Under the pieces are notes generated by a model that saw only the letters and a program-made list of their open reading frames with translations, did not search any database and had not been told where the DNA came from. A program made the translations under genes and the position numbers. A stretch of 64,000 nucleotides of DNA from Paenibacillus luteus (GTDB lineage Bacteria; Bacillota; Bacilli; Paenibacillales; Paenibacillaceae): positions 1-64,000 of the forward strand of contig NZ_SKCD01000097.1 of assembly GCF_006542765.1 (NCBI RefSeq). The letters are read 5' to 3'. Within the stretch, counting starts at the first letter, position 1; every line of letters begins with the position of its first letter. Positions 29,741-37,517 of the stretch are shown one piece after another.

Positions 29741-32700
29741 TTACTGCGCCTTCGAAATGAAGAATGTAGCAAATTCCCGCTCGCGCTCCTGGTTTCTCAC
29801 AATAATGGTATACCAGCCTGCGCCAGGGAAGGTCACTTTAAATTGACCGCTAATGAGTTCCTTATACGTAATCTTGCTCGCAATATATTTCATTTGGCCT
29901 TCACGATAGAGACCTGGCTGATAGAGCAAATCATAGGTACCCAGCTCATTCACCTGATCCTTGCCGCCAACGTTCATAAAGTTGTAACCGGAAATGCTGA
30001 AGGTCAGCGTGCTGCGGTCAAACAAGGCTGTCTCTCCTGCAGATGAAGAAATCAGCATGTCATTCGCAAAGATCAGGATTCCTCCGTCTTTGACCACATA
30101 CACATTCTGTACAGCAGAAACCGTATTGCCTACTTCATCTACAGCTGTGTAAGTAATTGGCTGACGCCCTGTTTTGGTTAGGTCCAACGTGCTGATCGAT
30201 ACCTTAATGTTTTCAGGCTTCGATACGTTGTCTGAAACGGTAAAACCGCCTAAATCAACGGCGAAGTTGAAATCCTTTTTATTCTGAACCACTGCTGCTG
30301 AAGCGCGTTTCAATACAAGCTCAGGTGCTTTATTATCAATTCCATCAACAGTCACCGCTACTTTATTCACGTTGCCAAGCAGATCAGTAACTGCTATCGT
30401 CGTTGAACCATTGGCCGTGTACGTTCTGGAATAGTTAAAGCTGCCATCATCACCGCTGATTTGATTGATATAGCTGCCATTTTGCGCGATGGGCACAACG
30501 CCCGAAAATACTTTATTCGGAGCAGTCGTATGACCACTTAACGTGACTAGCATGTTTCCATTCGCATACGTCTTGCCGTCAATAGTAACGATTTTGTTTT
30601 GCGGCAAGGGTTGTCCGTCCTCATCAACATACGTATACGTCATGCTCTCCACTTGAGGCGGCGCTGCAATGATATTGTCAATCTCCGCGGTCAACACCTT
30701 CGTATTGCCAAGCAGATCGGAAACGACAAACGTTTGAATGCCATTGCTTTGCAACGTGACTACATCTTTCCCATTAACGATTTTGATTTCTTTTGTTTCC
30801 CCTGACTCTGCCTCTACCGACAACGTTACGCCGGAAGAGAATAGGATATTGCCATTCGCATCTTGAATGGTACCGAATGTCTTTGCTCCGTCTTTGCCAT
30901 AGGCATAAGACCGTATCAGGCTTACTTTAGGGCTCTCTCTGTCTATATTGTTGACAACTGCTGTTGCTGCACCCGTATTGCCCGCTTCATCCTTAAACTC
31001 AAAGGTGAAGGACCCATTATCCGTAAAGGTATAAGCGCCTCTGCCTTCATTGTTTGTTACTTGTACAGGCTCCGAGGTATCCAGCCTTACCGTTACATTG
31101 CTTTTCGTTTGGGCGGTAATCATATATTCGATACTGCCTTCCGGCGGTGTTCCGTCAATATTATTAATAACGACATATAAGGTATCCTTGCGTTCTCCGT
31201 CATTCACATCTGTAAGATCGAATGTATAGAAACCGTTCTCCTTCACTTTGAACGTATTACCAGTACGCTCCGGTATAGACGGATTCATGTCCGTTGGAAC
31301 GACTTTAATGCCAAGCGGCGCTGAAACCTCAATGTTGATACCAGTAACTGGGCTAATGGGCCTTGTTGTGCTCAGTGTGGTAAGCGCATAAACCGGCTCA
31401 ATCGTCGATAGCGTCTCAATGTTGATCTTCTGAGGATCGCTGACCGCTCCGCCTGAGGTTCTGTATTTCACTTGAATCGGCAGCGCAGAAGCATGATCGG
31501 AATCTACCTTCACGGATACAAAGCTCGTGAATGACCGCCATTTGTTCCAGCTGGCTCCATTGTCCGCGGAAATGGAATATTCATAGCCTTTCTTGTCTTC
31601 TGTGTCGAGAGTCAGCTTCAAAATCGCTGTATAACCATCGGTATCATCACCGTACAAATAGATTAAATCGGAGTGCGACGGTGCGGGCGGAATTTCCGCT
31701 CCTGCGTTTTTGGAAACCTTGAAGGTTCCTACCGTGCTCTTGATCGTGCTGTTGCCGGCACCGTCAATTGCATACACATACAATCGGTAATCCGCAATTT
31801 CGCCATCCTCCAGCTCCTTGCTGTCCAATACAATTGCCCCGTCATCCGGCAGCTCCAACCAGTCTGGCGAATCTGCATCAGGGGCCGCTTTGCCAAGCTT
31901 CACCCATTGGTATTTCTTCACCAATCCAGTTTCGCTATAGGATTCGCTGACCGAAACCGTTACCTTATGCGATTCAAGCGGATAGGTGACTCCATTTTTG
32001 CTAAATCCGATGGTTGGCGCCTGATTATCAAAATAATAGGCTTTCGAGAAATAATAATAACGGTCTCCCGCTTTCGCCATCATATGGATATAACGCTGTC
32101 CGTTCACATCCGTATTGACTGGAACAAGATAATCGAAACCAGCAGTTATGCTTCCGCCTCCGGATACATTCAATGCTGTGAAGTCAGCATTATTTACTGG
32201 TCGTGTTGCATTAGCGCTTATCACATACCCAACGGTATCTGGCGTAACGCCGCTGATGTTGAAGATTACGTCATGGCTTTTTACATAATTCGTATCAGCA
32301 GGAGGAGAAAACTCAGAGAGTACCTTCTCTTTCGAATTAACCGTTACCGGTGTTGCTGTAGAGGTAACGAGCTCATTCCCCGCTTGGTCAACAACCTTGA
32401 TGTACAAGTGGTAGACGCCATCCTCTTCCACTTCGTTCAGACTGGAAACACTAAGCTTATCGCCTGTAAGAGCAGCGGTTTTCCAGTTAATTTCTTTGGG
32501 CTGCTTGCCATCCAGCACCCATTGATAAGAGGTTTTCTTAACCCCGCTATGATCATCTGATATTTTGGCGCTAAGCTGAACATTAAACGTGTTGTCTCCA
32601 TTAATTTCATTGATCAAAACGGCCGGCTTGCGGTTATCCAGCTTGATGAGTGTTGAATTATAGTTCCAGTTGGAATCTTCATGTGTAAAGTCTTTCAATT

Positions 32701-34969
32701 CCCACGAGTTGATATTTCCGTAGTCACCAACAGCAGCTAGTGCTTTGTTATCTGCATAAAAAGTTCTGTCAGCATCTGAACCGCTAGTTAGCTCCTGTTT
32801 CCAAGCTTCATACTGCTCTGCATGCTTAATGACGTAATCCGCTTTCTTCTTGTACTGCATCAGCTCTCTGGCACTGTCCCATGTCATATCTGCTGTCCAG
32901 GTATGCAAGTACCAATCTCCGCTGTTTTCAGAAGTTAGCGCTTCAGAAGGAGGAGCGAGCATGTTGGTTTTGTTATTAACGACCTGGAGGGAAAGGTCCG
33001 TATACTTCCCTGGATATAGCTCTTCACTCGGCTGCTTTGCCGATAAAGAGTAACGCTTGATCGCAGCGTATTGATCCGCAGCCTCCGCCGCAAAAGGATC
33101 ATTTGGTGATTGGGTCCAAACGTAATAGACTAGTCCAACAGATGGCGAACCTGCGCCTGTATTGTTGGAGGGGCGATAGATCCCGCGGCTTGGTCTTTCT
33201 TGACCGCGCTCTTCGACAACCGGATCAAGCGCCGGAATCAACACAGATGGGTCGTTAGCATCAATCGTAATTTTCCCGTTTTTCTGATAAGTCTGATTAG
33301 TGGCTCCACCTACTTCGTAATGGTAGTCAATAATCGGCGCTTTATTGTCAATCGCAAGCCGTGCCCAATCAATCTTGGAATTGACCAGTGATTCATCGCC
33401 ATCAATATGGATGCCATCATAGTTGGCCGGCTGGATAAGAAGATTCCCAGCATAATCCTGAATGACATTGATATCGGAGTCATCTCCTTTACCATCATTC
33501 GAGACGGCTATTGCTTTCAACAGCGGCGTTTCCATAAACTTTTCATCCGTAATGTTAGCACGGAAAATCCAATTTTTCGTGTTGCTGCCCGATACGTAAT
33601 ACGCCTTCATTCCCGTGTTAAAAAGAATAAAGGTCTTCTTCACATCCAAGCCTATCTTCACGATCGCTTCCTCGGTCATTTGCATCGTGAAGTCAACCGT
33701 ATCGTTTTTGTTCAGCGTAACGCCTGTCACGATTTCCGGCTGTATTCCGTTGCCGGTCTTCGTATATTTAGGTGCGACTGCGTCAACGATGATGCGATAG
33801 CCGCCGTTGTTGTAATCAAAGGGATTCACCACTTTCCCTTTCAAATATGGATTACTGGCGTCACTGGCTATATTCGGAAAATCAGTAATGGCGACGTTCC
33901 CCGCAGTATCTGCCAGTACAGCCCCCCTAATTTTCTCTTCCATCGTCTGGTTAAGTGGCACACCGCTTGTTGAAGTACCCGTAATCAGCGGCTCTAGCGG
34001 CAAATTTCCGCTGTTATGGTATTTTACGCCTGTATATTCATACTTAATGTTTTTTTGATATGTATTTAGATTATTAGCCGTGTATGTTTTGTTTTCTAAA
34101 TATTGCGTCTGTCCCGCTGCCGGCAGCCCTGTTCCGTTTGGATTAGCAAATAGCGGATGACGCAAGAAATGCTCATAATACGCCGAGTTCAACGCAGTAG
34201 GCTTAACTGGCTCAGTAAACTGATAGTTGAGCGTCAATTTCTCGTCCTGCTTAACGTACAATTCGCGTTGATTAATAGTATCGTTCTGGCGTTCAGCACC
34301 ATTTCCTGTGAAAATATAACTCGTCATCTCAGGTCGTTTTTTATCCTGGAACTTTATGTACAAGCCTCTGGCGCCGGTAAGGTCTCCATCATCGTCTCCC
34401 TCGCCGTAGACGCTAATCTCAAGCTTGGAAGTCTTTTTAATGATCTTCGACGCTGATCTTGGGCCGACATCACTGCCGTTAGCATCCCCGAGTAACAACA
34501 GCTCCCCATCCAGATCAAAACGTGCCCATGATGTACGTGTCCAAGTGGGTATGCCTAGAAATGACCCTTCATAATAGACCAGTCGATTCCATCCCACCAC
34601 AACTTCAGCTTCTCCACTTTCGGCAAGCTCTCTTAATCTAGGATTGTCAGCAATATTAATTTCAAATCTAACTTCGGTTTTACGATCTCCTTTGCCTGTG
34701 TATATATCTCCAGTACCCCAATCAATTTGAGAATCCGCATCGGTTTTCGTTTGTTTAAACCCCGGCGTATTCGCATAAATATTCACAAACGAATTATCCG
34801 CTTCATAGGTTAAATTACCTATGTGCGTACCAGCACCAAAAACAACTTCCAAATCCGCGGGTGCCGCCGCCTCCACTTTTTCTGCACTAAAGCCCTGCAG
34901 CATCGTCCCAAGCATAGCAATAATGATCATCGTTGCCATGCTTCTGAAAGCCTTTCGATTTACGTGCAT
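29741..34969 (-). CDS. Giant secreted multi-domain Ig-like protein (1742 residues)
   Basis: A Sec signal peptide is evident (hydrophobic core about 11-28, likely cleavage after VEAAA). The mature chain is a string of beta-sandwich segments with repeated phrases such as DNKAPxI/L, DxAGNxxT and TAVDExGN. These are typical of bacterial Ig-like or cadherin-like modules in surface proteins. No SLH, LPXTG or C-terminal membrane segment is present, so it is secreted or held by its partners; the following two operon genes do carry SLH anchors. The start is ATG at 34969 with GAGAGGAG ten nt upstream. It is the first gene of the 23-kb operon. No enzymatic motif was recognised. A structural or adhesive role is likely but unproven. 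Confidence 0.87.
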   Translation of the reverse strand: MHVNRKAFRSMATMIIIAMLGTMLQGFSAEKVEAAAPADLEVVFGAGTHIGNLTYEADNSFVNIYANTPGFKQTKTDADSQIDWGTGDIYTGKGDRKTEVRFEINIADNPRLRELAESGEAEVVVGWNRLVYYEGSFLGIPTWTRTSWARFDLDGELLLLGDANGSDVGPRSASKIIKKTSKLEISVYGEGDDDGDLTGARGLYIKFQDKKRPEMTSYIFTGNGAERQNDTINQRELYVKQDEKLTLNYQFTEPVKPTALNSAYYEHFLRHPLFANPNGTGLPAAGQTQYLENKTYTANNLNTYQKNIKYEYTGVKYHNSGNLPLEPLITGTSTSGVPLNQTMEEKIRGAVLADTAGNVAITDFPNIASDASNPYLKGKVVNPFDYNNGGYRIIVDAVAPKYTKTGNGIQPEIVTGVTLNKNDTVDFTMQMTEEAIVKIGLDVKKTFILFNTGMKAYYVSGSNTKNWIFRANITDEKFMETPLLKAIAVSNDGKGDDSDINVIQDYAGNLLIQPANYDGIHIDGDESLVNSKIDWARLAIDNKAPIIDYHYEVGGATNQTYQKNGKITIDANDPSVLIPALDPVVEERGQERPSRGIYRPSNNTGAGSPSVGLVYYVWTQSPNDPFAAEAADQYAAIKRYSLSAKQPSEELYPGKYTDLSLQVVNNKTNMLAPPSEALTSENSGDWYLHTWTADMTWDSARELMQYKKKADYVIKHAEQYEAWKQELTSGSDADRTFYADNKALAAVGDYGNINSWELKDFTHEDSNWNYNSTLIKLDNRKPAVLINEINGDNTFNVQLSAKISDDHSGVKKTSYQWVLDGKQPKEINWKTAALTGDKLSVSSLNEVEEDGVYHLYIKVVDQAGNELVTSTATPVTVNSKEKVLSEFSPPADTNYVKSHDVIFNISGVTPDTVGYVISANATRPVNNADFTALNVSGGGSITAGFDYLVPVNTDVNGQRYIHMMAKAGDRYYYFSKAYYFDNQAPTIGFSKNGVTYPLESHKVTVSVSESYSETGLVKKYQWVKLGKAAPDADSPDWLELPDDGAIVLDSKELEDGEIADYRLYVYAIDGAGNSTIKSTVGTFKVSKNAGAEIPPAPSHSDLIYLYGDDTDGYTAILKLTLDTEDKKGYEYSISADNGASWNKWRSFTSFVSVKVDSDHASALPIQVKYRTSGGAVSDPQKINIETLSTIEPVYALTTLSTTRPISPVTGINIEVSAPLGIKVVPTDMNPSIPERTGNTFKVKENGFYTFDLTDVNDGERKDTLYVVINNIDGTPPEGSIEYMITAQTKSNVTVRLDTSEPVQVTNNEGRGAYTFTDNGSFTFEFKDEAGNTGAATAVVNNIDRESPKVSLIRSYAYGKDGAKTFGTIQDANGNILFSSGVTLSVEAESGETKEIKIVNGKDVVTLQSNGIQTFVVSDLLGNTKVLTAEIDNIIAAPPQVESMTYTYVDEDGQPLPQNKIVTIDGKTYANGNMLVTLSGHTTAPNKVFSGVVPIAQNGSYINQISGDDGSFNYSRTYTANGSTTIAVTDLLGNVNKVAVTVDGIDNKAPELVLKRASAAVVQNKKDFNFAVDLGGFTVSDNVSKPENIKVSISTLDLTKTGRQPITYTAVDEVGNTVSAVQNVYVVKDGGILIFANDMLISSSAGETALFDRSTLTFSISGYNFMNVGGKDQVNELGTYDLLYQPGLYREGQMKYIASKITYKELISGQFKVTFPGAGWYTIIVRNQEREREFATFFISKAQ

Positions 34970-35028
34970 AAACTTATGACTCCTCTCTGTAATCCAGCTC
35001 TGTTACCCAGCATACTGCCCTGCTTCAC

Positions 35029-35045
35029 TTTCGTTTTAAACGAAA
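35029..35045. promoter_or_regulatory. Perfect 8-1-8 inverted repeat, candidate operator of the surface operon
   Basis: TTTCGTTTTAAACGAAA is an uninterrupted 8-1-8 palindrome about 60-75 bp upstream of the ATG of the first giant gene. It has no U-tract and a 1-nt centre, so it suits a dimeric DNA-binding protein better than an RNA hairpin. The binding protein is unknown. Confidence 0.4.
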
Positions 35046-35196
35046 CGAGCATACCTGTAGATCGCTATAAATCAGCAATAAATTCTCAATTCCGTCATTA
35101 ATCGACATCCTATGAAAGTGTACCAAATAGCTCTGTGCAAATTCTGAGCAGAATGGGGTCTTTAGTCCCCTTTCACTCAGAAACCTGAGCAAACAA

Positions 35197-35273
35197 GGTG
35201 AAACGGCTGACGCCGTCCTCTGGCGGCGCAGCGTGTTTCATTCCGAGAAATATAGAGAAAGGATATACTTTCC
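35197..35273 (+). repeat. Two-hairpin dispersed repeat, copy 1
   Basis: Nearly identical to 60229-60315. The first stem has 6-bp TGAAAC/GTTTCA arms plus a G-T wobble, then GCTG/CAGC, then CGCCG/CGGCG around an 8-nt loop. A constant spacer CATTCCGAGAAAT follows, then a second, shorter imperfect stem (GAAAG...CTTTC). Relative to copy 2 the second stem lacks ~11 nt. It looks like a REP-like or structured element rather than a coding sequence. Confidence 0.7.
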
Positions 35274-35423
35274 TATATTTTAAAAAAGAAAGCCCTATCA
35301 CAACTGGATTTCTTATTAATCTATAAAAATCAAAAAGCATCCAGTATATCCAAAACTGTACAATTAACTTATGATATATTTGCAGATAAAAAGGGCATGT
35401 AACAATTAAAAGGAGGCAATGTA

Positions 35424-35723
35424 ATGTCGGATAGAATCATAATGTCCCGGTTCTTCTTTGTCATATTTTGCGGATCGGGGATTTTAACTATTTTATTTCC
35501 TGAATTCATGGTCAAAACATCCTCAAGCTCAAAACATCAGAAGGAACCCACAAAAGACATCATTTATTTATATAAAATCGGAGCATATATCTCCATATTC
35601 TTAGGTTTAATCATGATTGCAGGGGTCTGGATGGGAGGCCTGGTAATAAATATAATTTGTCTAATCAGACATAGTAAAGGGGAATATTCGTTTGAAAAAT
35701 CGTTTAACTCACGGGGAGTTTAA
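35424..35723 (+). CDS. Small two-TM membrane protein, function unknown
   Basis: A 99-residue protein with two predicted membrane segments (about 8-27 and 50-77) around a short polar loop. The ATG has an excellent AAGGAGG seven nt upstream, which strongly supports it as a real gene. Its layout (hydrophobic helix, LFPE, polar loop, YKIGAY plus second helix) resembles small DUF6199-like membrane proteins, as does the 72-residue protein at 36235. That family link is a guess. Its 3' end overlaps the next gene by 32 nt. Confidence 0.7.
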   Translation: MSDRIIMSRFFFVIFCGSGILTILFPEFMVKTSSSSKHQKEPTKDIIYLYKIGAYISIFLGLIMIAGVWMGGLVINIICLIRHSKGEYSFEKSFNSRGV

Positions 35724-36159
35724 GCTAAAGGTTTTATTACAAAAAAATTTGTGCATGGTTCTCGTTTATTGGGCAGTAGCATTCGCTACATCATGGATAG
35801 ATCCAGCCATGCATACTATAATCTACTTCATTGTCGAGATTTTAATTTTGCCATGTTTTATTTCTTATCTCAATTATAAGTTCTTTCTTGAAGCCGGAAA
35901 ACGGTTCTTTTTTCTAGGTTTTATATTCGTCATACTAGTCATAGTCTTAGGCCATATCCTGAGCTATTTTGTATTTTCATTGTATATTTACAAAAATGAC
36001 TTAAGCCTTCCCGAAGAACAGTATTGGTTATCAGCGTTCTCCACAGTTGTCATTGTGATCGGGATTATTTCCTGTATCATTGCTCAAATTTTGTTGATCA
36101 TTAGACTCAAGAATGTAATAAAAACAAAGAGCGGACGGAATACTAAAAAGTTATCGTAG
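35692..36159 (+). CDS. Small multi-TM membrane protein, function unknown
   Basis: A 155-residue protein with four predicted membrane segments (about 18-35, 40-62, 70-95 and 112-140) and a basic C-terminal tail. The start is TTG at 35692, with AAAGGGGA eight nt upstream, inside the end of the preceding gene (32-nt overlap in another frame). Overlap plus good ribosome binding site indicates coupling with the 99-residue protein. I do not recognise the family. Confidence 0.6.
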   Translation: MKNRLTHGEFKLKVLLQKNLCMVLVYWAVAFATSWIDPAMHTIIYFIVEILILPCFISYLNYKFFLEAGKRFFFLGFIFVILVIVLGHILSYFVFSLYIYKNDLSLPEEQYWLSAFSTVVIVIGIISCIIAQILLIIRLKNVIKTKSGRNTKKLS

Positions 36160-36234
36160 ACGATTGATTATTAACTTCGTAGCCTATACACGTTCGAGCA
36201 GGTGGAAATAAATTTGCGGGAGTGACGCCATATT

Positions 36235-36453
36235 ATGAATTGGATTATATTTTTTCTTCTTGGATTACTACTGTTGTTTTTTCCAAGAACATTTTCAAAG
36301 ATTGGGTGGTTTAACTTAGATAATATGGACGGTAATGCAGGACCAATGGAAAAATACGATAAACAGAAATTCATATCGGTCAAAACGATTTATGTGTATA
36401 GAATGATTGGCATGGTTCTTATTATATTAAGCTTGATATTCATTTTGTCATAA
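36235..36453 (+). CDS. Small two-TM membrane protein (72 residues), function unknown
   Basis: Two hydrophobic helices (about 2-15 and 52-71) flank a polar loop, with LFFPRTFSKIGWF after the first helix. The arrangement parallels the 99-residue protein two genes upstream. GGGAG lies 12 nt before the ATG, which is a long spacing, so the start is less certain. It is the last of three same-strand small membrane genes and is followed by a plus-strand terminator at 36555. Confidence 0.5.
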   Translation: MNWIIFFLLGLLLLFFPRTFSKIGWFNLDNMDGNAGPMEKYDKQKFISVKTIYVYRMIGMVLIILSLIFILS

Positions 36454-36510
36454 TCTTTTGATGAATAATATGAATCTACCTTCGTCTTAAATTTCACAAG
36501 CCACATGAGA

Positions 36511-36535
36511 TGAAGTGACCACCTAAAGTTAGACA
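36511..36535. mobile_element. Possible relic terminal repeat of an IS3/IS150-type element
   Basis: TGAAGTGACCACCTAAAGTT followed by AGACA resembles the terminal inverted repeats of IS150-group elements in Bacillales (pattern TG...ACCCCTAAAGTTAGACA). The next ~60 bp (hairpin with GGCATGA...TCATGCC) also resembles the inner end of such elements, from memory. No transposase or second end is visible, so at most it is a solo end. Confidence 0.3.
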
Positions 36536-36554
36536 GTTTATTTTGCTAGCCGAT

Positions 36555-36595
36555 AGGCATGAATTCGGTACTGTACCTAGCTCATGCCTTTTTAT
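36555..36595 (+). terminator. Terminator after the small membrane-protein genes
   Basis: Inverted repeat AGGCATGA (36555-36562) / TCATGCCT (36582-36589), with an inner GGTA/TACC stem in the loop, followed on the plus strand by TTTTATTTT. It lies between the plus-strand small genes and the minus-strand pcrB. It may have been supplied by the IS-like relic. Confidence 0.7.
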
Positions 36596-36646
36596 TTTCA
36601 ACTTATCCACTGCTCATTCGGCTTTGCAGCGCTCACAATACATCCT

Positions 36647-37345
36647 TCATATTCCCTTCACAGCCGCAACCGTACTAAGAGCCGCTTCCAAATCGCTATA
36701 AATCACATTTCCGACCACAACCGTATGAGCTGATTCCGCCGCTTGGCGAGCTTTGTCCGCACTATCAATGCCGCCGCCGTAAAATAATCTAGCTTGAACG
36801 GCTGTTGCCCGTGCTCGCTTCACAAGCTGCATATCGCCGAAACGGCCGCTGTATTCCAAATAAATAACAGGCAGGCGCATCAGCCGGTCAGCCATCCGCA
36901 CATGAGCGATCAATTCTGCTTCTGTCAGCTCCGTATGTGCATCGGTTACCTTTGCGGCCGTCGCCTCGCCATTCAAAATAATGTATCCCTGCGCCGCTGT
37001 CTCTTCCCATGGAACAAACGAGCCGTATTCGAGCAGTCCAGCGGTTTGCCGTCCGGTAATCCATTCCGCCTTATCCGTATTCAGAACGAGCGGCACAAAA
37101 TATCCATCGAAGCCAGGAACTGCCCCTTCCAGCGTCGATACCTCCAGCGCACAGTCTACCGCATATCTGCGAATCCGTGCCATGAGATCAACAGTATTCT
37201 CAAAAGTCACTCCGCTGGAGCCGCCCACGATAATCGCATCCGTCCCTGAATTGCATATCAGATCCAGTGCTTCATCGGTTATTTCACGCTCGGGGTCAAG
37301 CTTAAACACATGCCGCCAGCCCGAAAACCAAACCTCACTCATCAA
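36647..37345 (-). CDS. pcrB: Heptaprenylglyceryl phosphate synthase PcrB
   Basis: A 232-residue TIM-barrel prenyltransferase that joins sn-glycerol-1-phosphate to heptaprenyl diphosphate, giving an archaeal-type ether lipid precursor in Bacillales. Family signatures seen are WRHVFKLDP near the N-terminus, GTDAIIVGGSSG, LEVS, VPGFDGYFVPLVLN, YLEYSGRFGD, FYGGGI and VVVGNVIY. Length fits the family (about 228-235). The start is TTG at 37345 with GAGG eight nt upstream; the ATG at 37342 is possible too. In Bacillus, pcrB-pcrA-ligA form one operon. Here pcrB has its own consensus-like promoter, and pcrA starts 29 kb further on. Confidence 0.95.
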   Translation of the reverse strand: MMSEVWFSGWRHVFKLDPEREITDEALDLICNSGTDAIIVGGSSGVTFENTVDLMARIRRYAVDCALEVSTLEGAVPGFDGYFVPLVLNTDKAEWITGRQTAGLLEYGSFVPWEETAAQGYIILNGEATAAKVTDAHTELTEAELIAHVRMADRLMRLPVIYLEYSGRFGDMQLVKRARATAVQARLFYGGGIDSADKARQAAESAHTVVVGNVIYSDLEAALSTVAAVKGI

Positions 37346-37402
37346 TGACCAAACCTCGCTTTTTCGCCAAAATCGAATGTCGCATAATTGCGCTATCCCT
37401 CT

Positions 37403-37431
37403 ATGCTATGCCAGCGCCCATCGCGTGTCAA
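37403..37431 (-). promoter_or_regulatory. sigma-A promoter for pcrB
   Basis: Minus strand: -35 TTGACA (37426-37431), 17-bp spacer, -10 TAGCAT (37403-37408), about 60 bp before the pcrB start and just after the U32 terminator. Confidence 0.65.
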
Positions 37432-37456
37432 ACCTGTCCTGCGCCGGCCATCAAAT

Positions 37457-37494
37457 AGAAAAATGCCGCCCTCCTACGAATAGGAGAGCGGCAT
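37457..37494 (-). terminator. Terminator of the U32 gene
   Basis: Stem 37463-37475 / 37482-37494 (13-bp arms with one mismatch, 6-nt loop). On the minus strand it runs into five T. It lies 23 bp after the U32 stop codon. The plus strand also has a T-run (CTTTTT), so it may work both ways. Confidence 0.8.
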
Positions 37495-37517
37495 ACCTTT
37501 TTCACGTCAAATCTATC

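Larger units (their letters stand above)
34970..35423. other. Divergent intergenic region upstream of the surface operon
   Basis: This 454-bp gap separates the surface operon (minus) from small membrane-protein genes (plus). It holds an 8-1-8 palindrome (35029-35045), a G/C-box palindrome GGGGTCTTTAGTCCCC (35155-35170), and one copy of a two-hairpin repeat (35197-35273). I could not place a confident -35/-10 pair for either direction. The best minus-strand guess, TTGCAC-17-TTTCAT ending near 35115, is weak. Confidence 0.5.

Noticed and set aside
36171..36383. A 70-codon minus-strand open frame opposite the third small membrane gene
   Set aside because: No ribosome binding site or domain; the plus-strand frame has two clear membrane helices.
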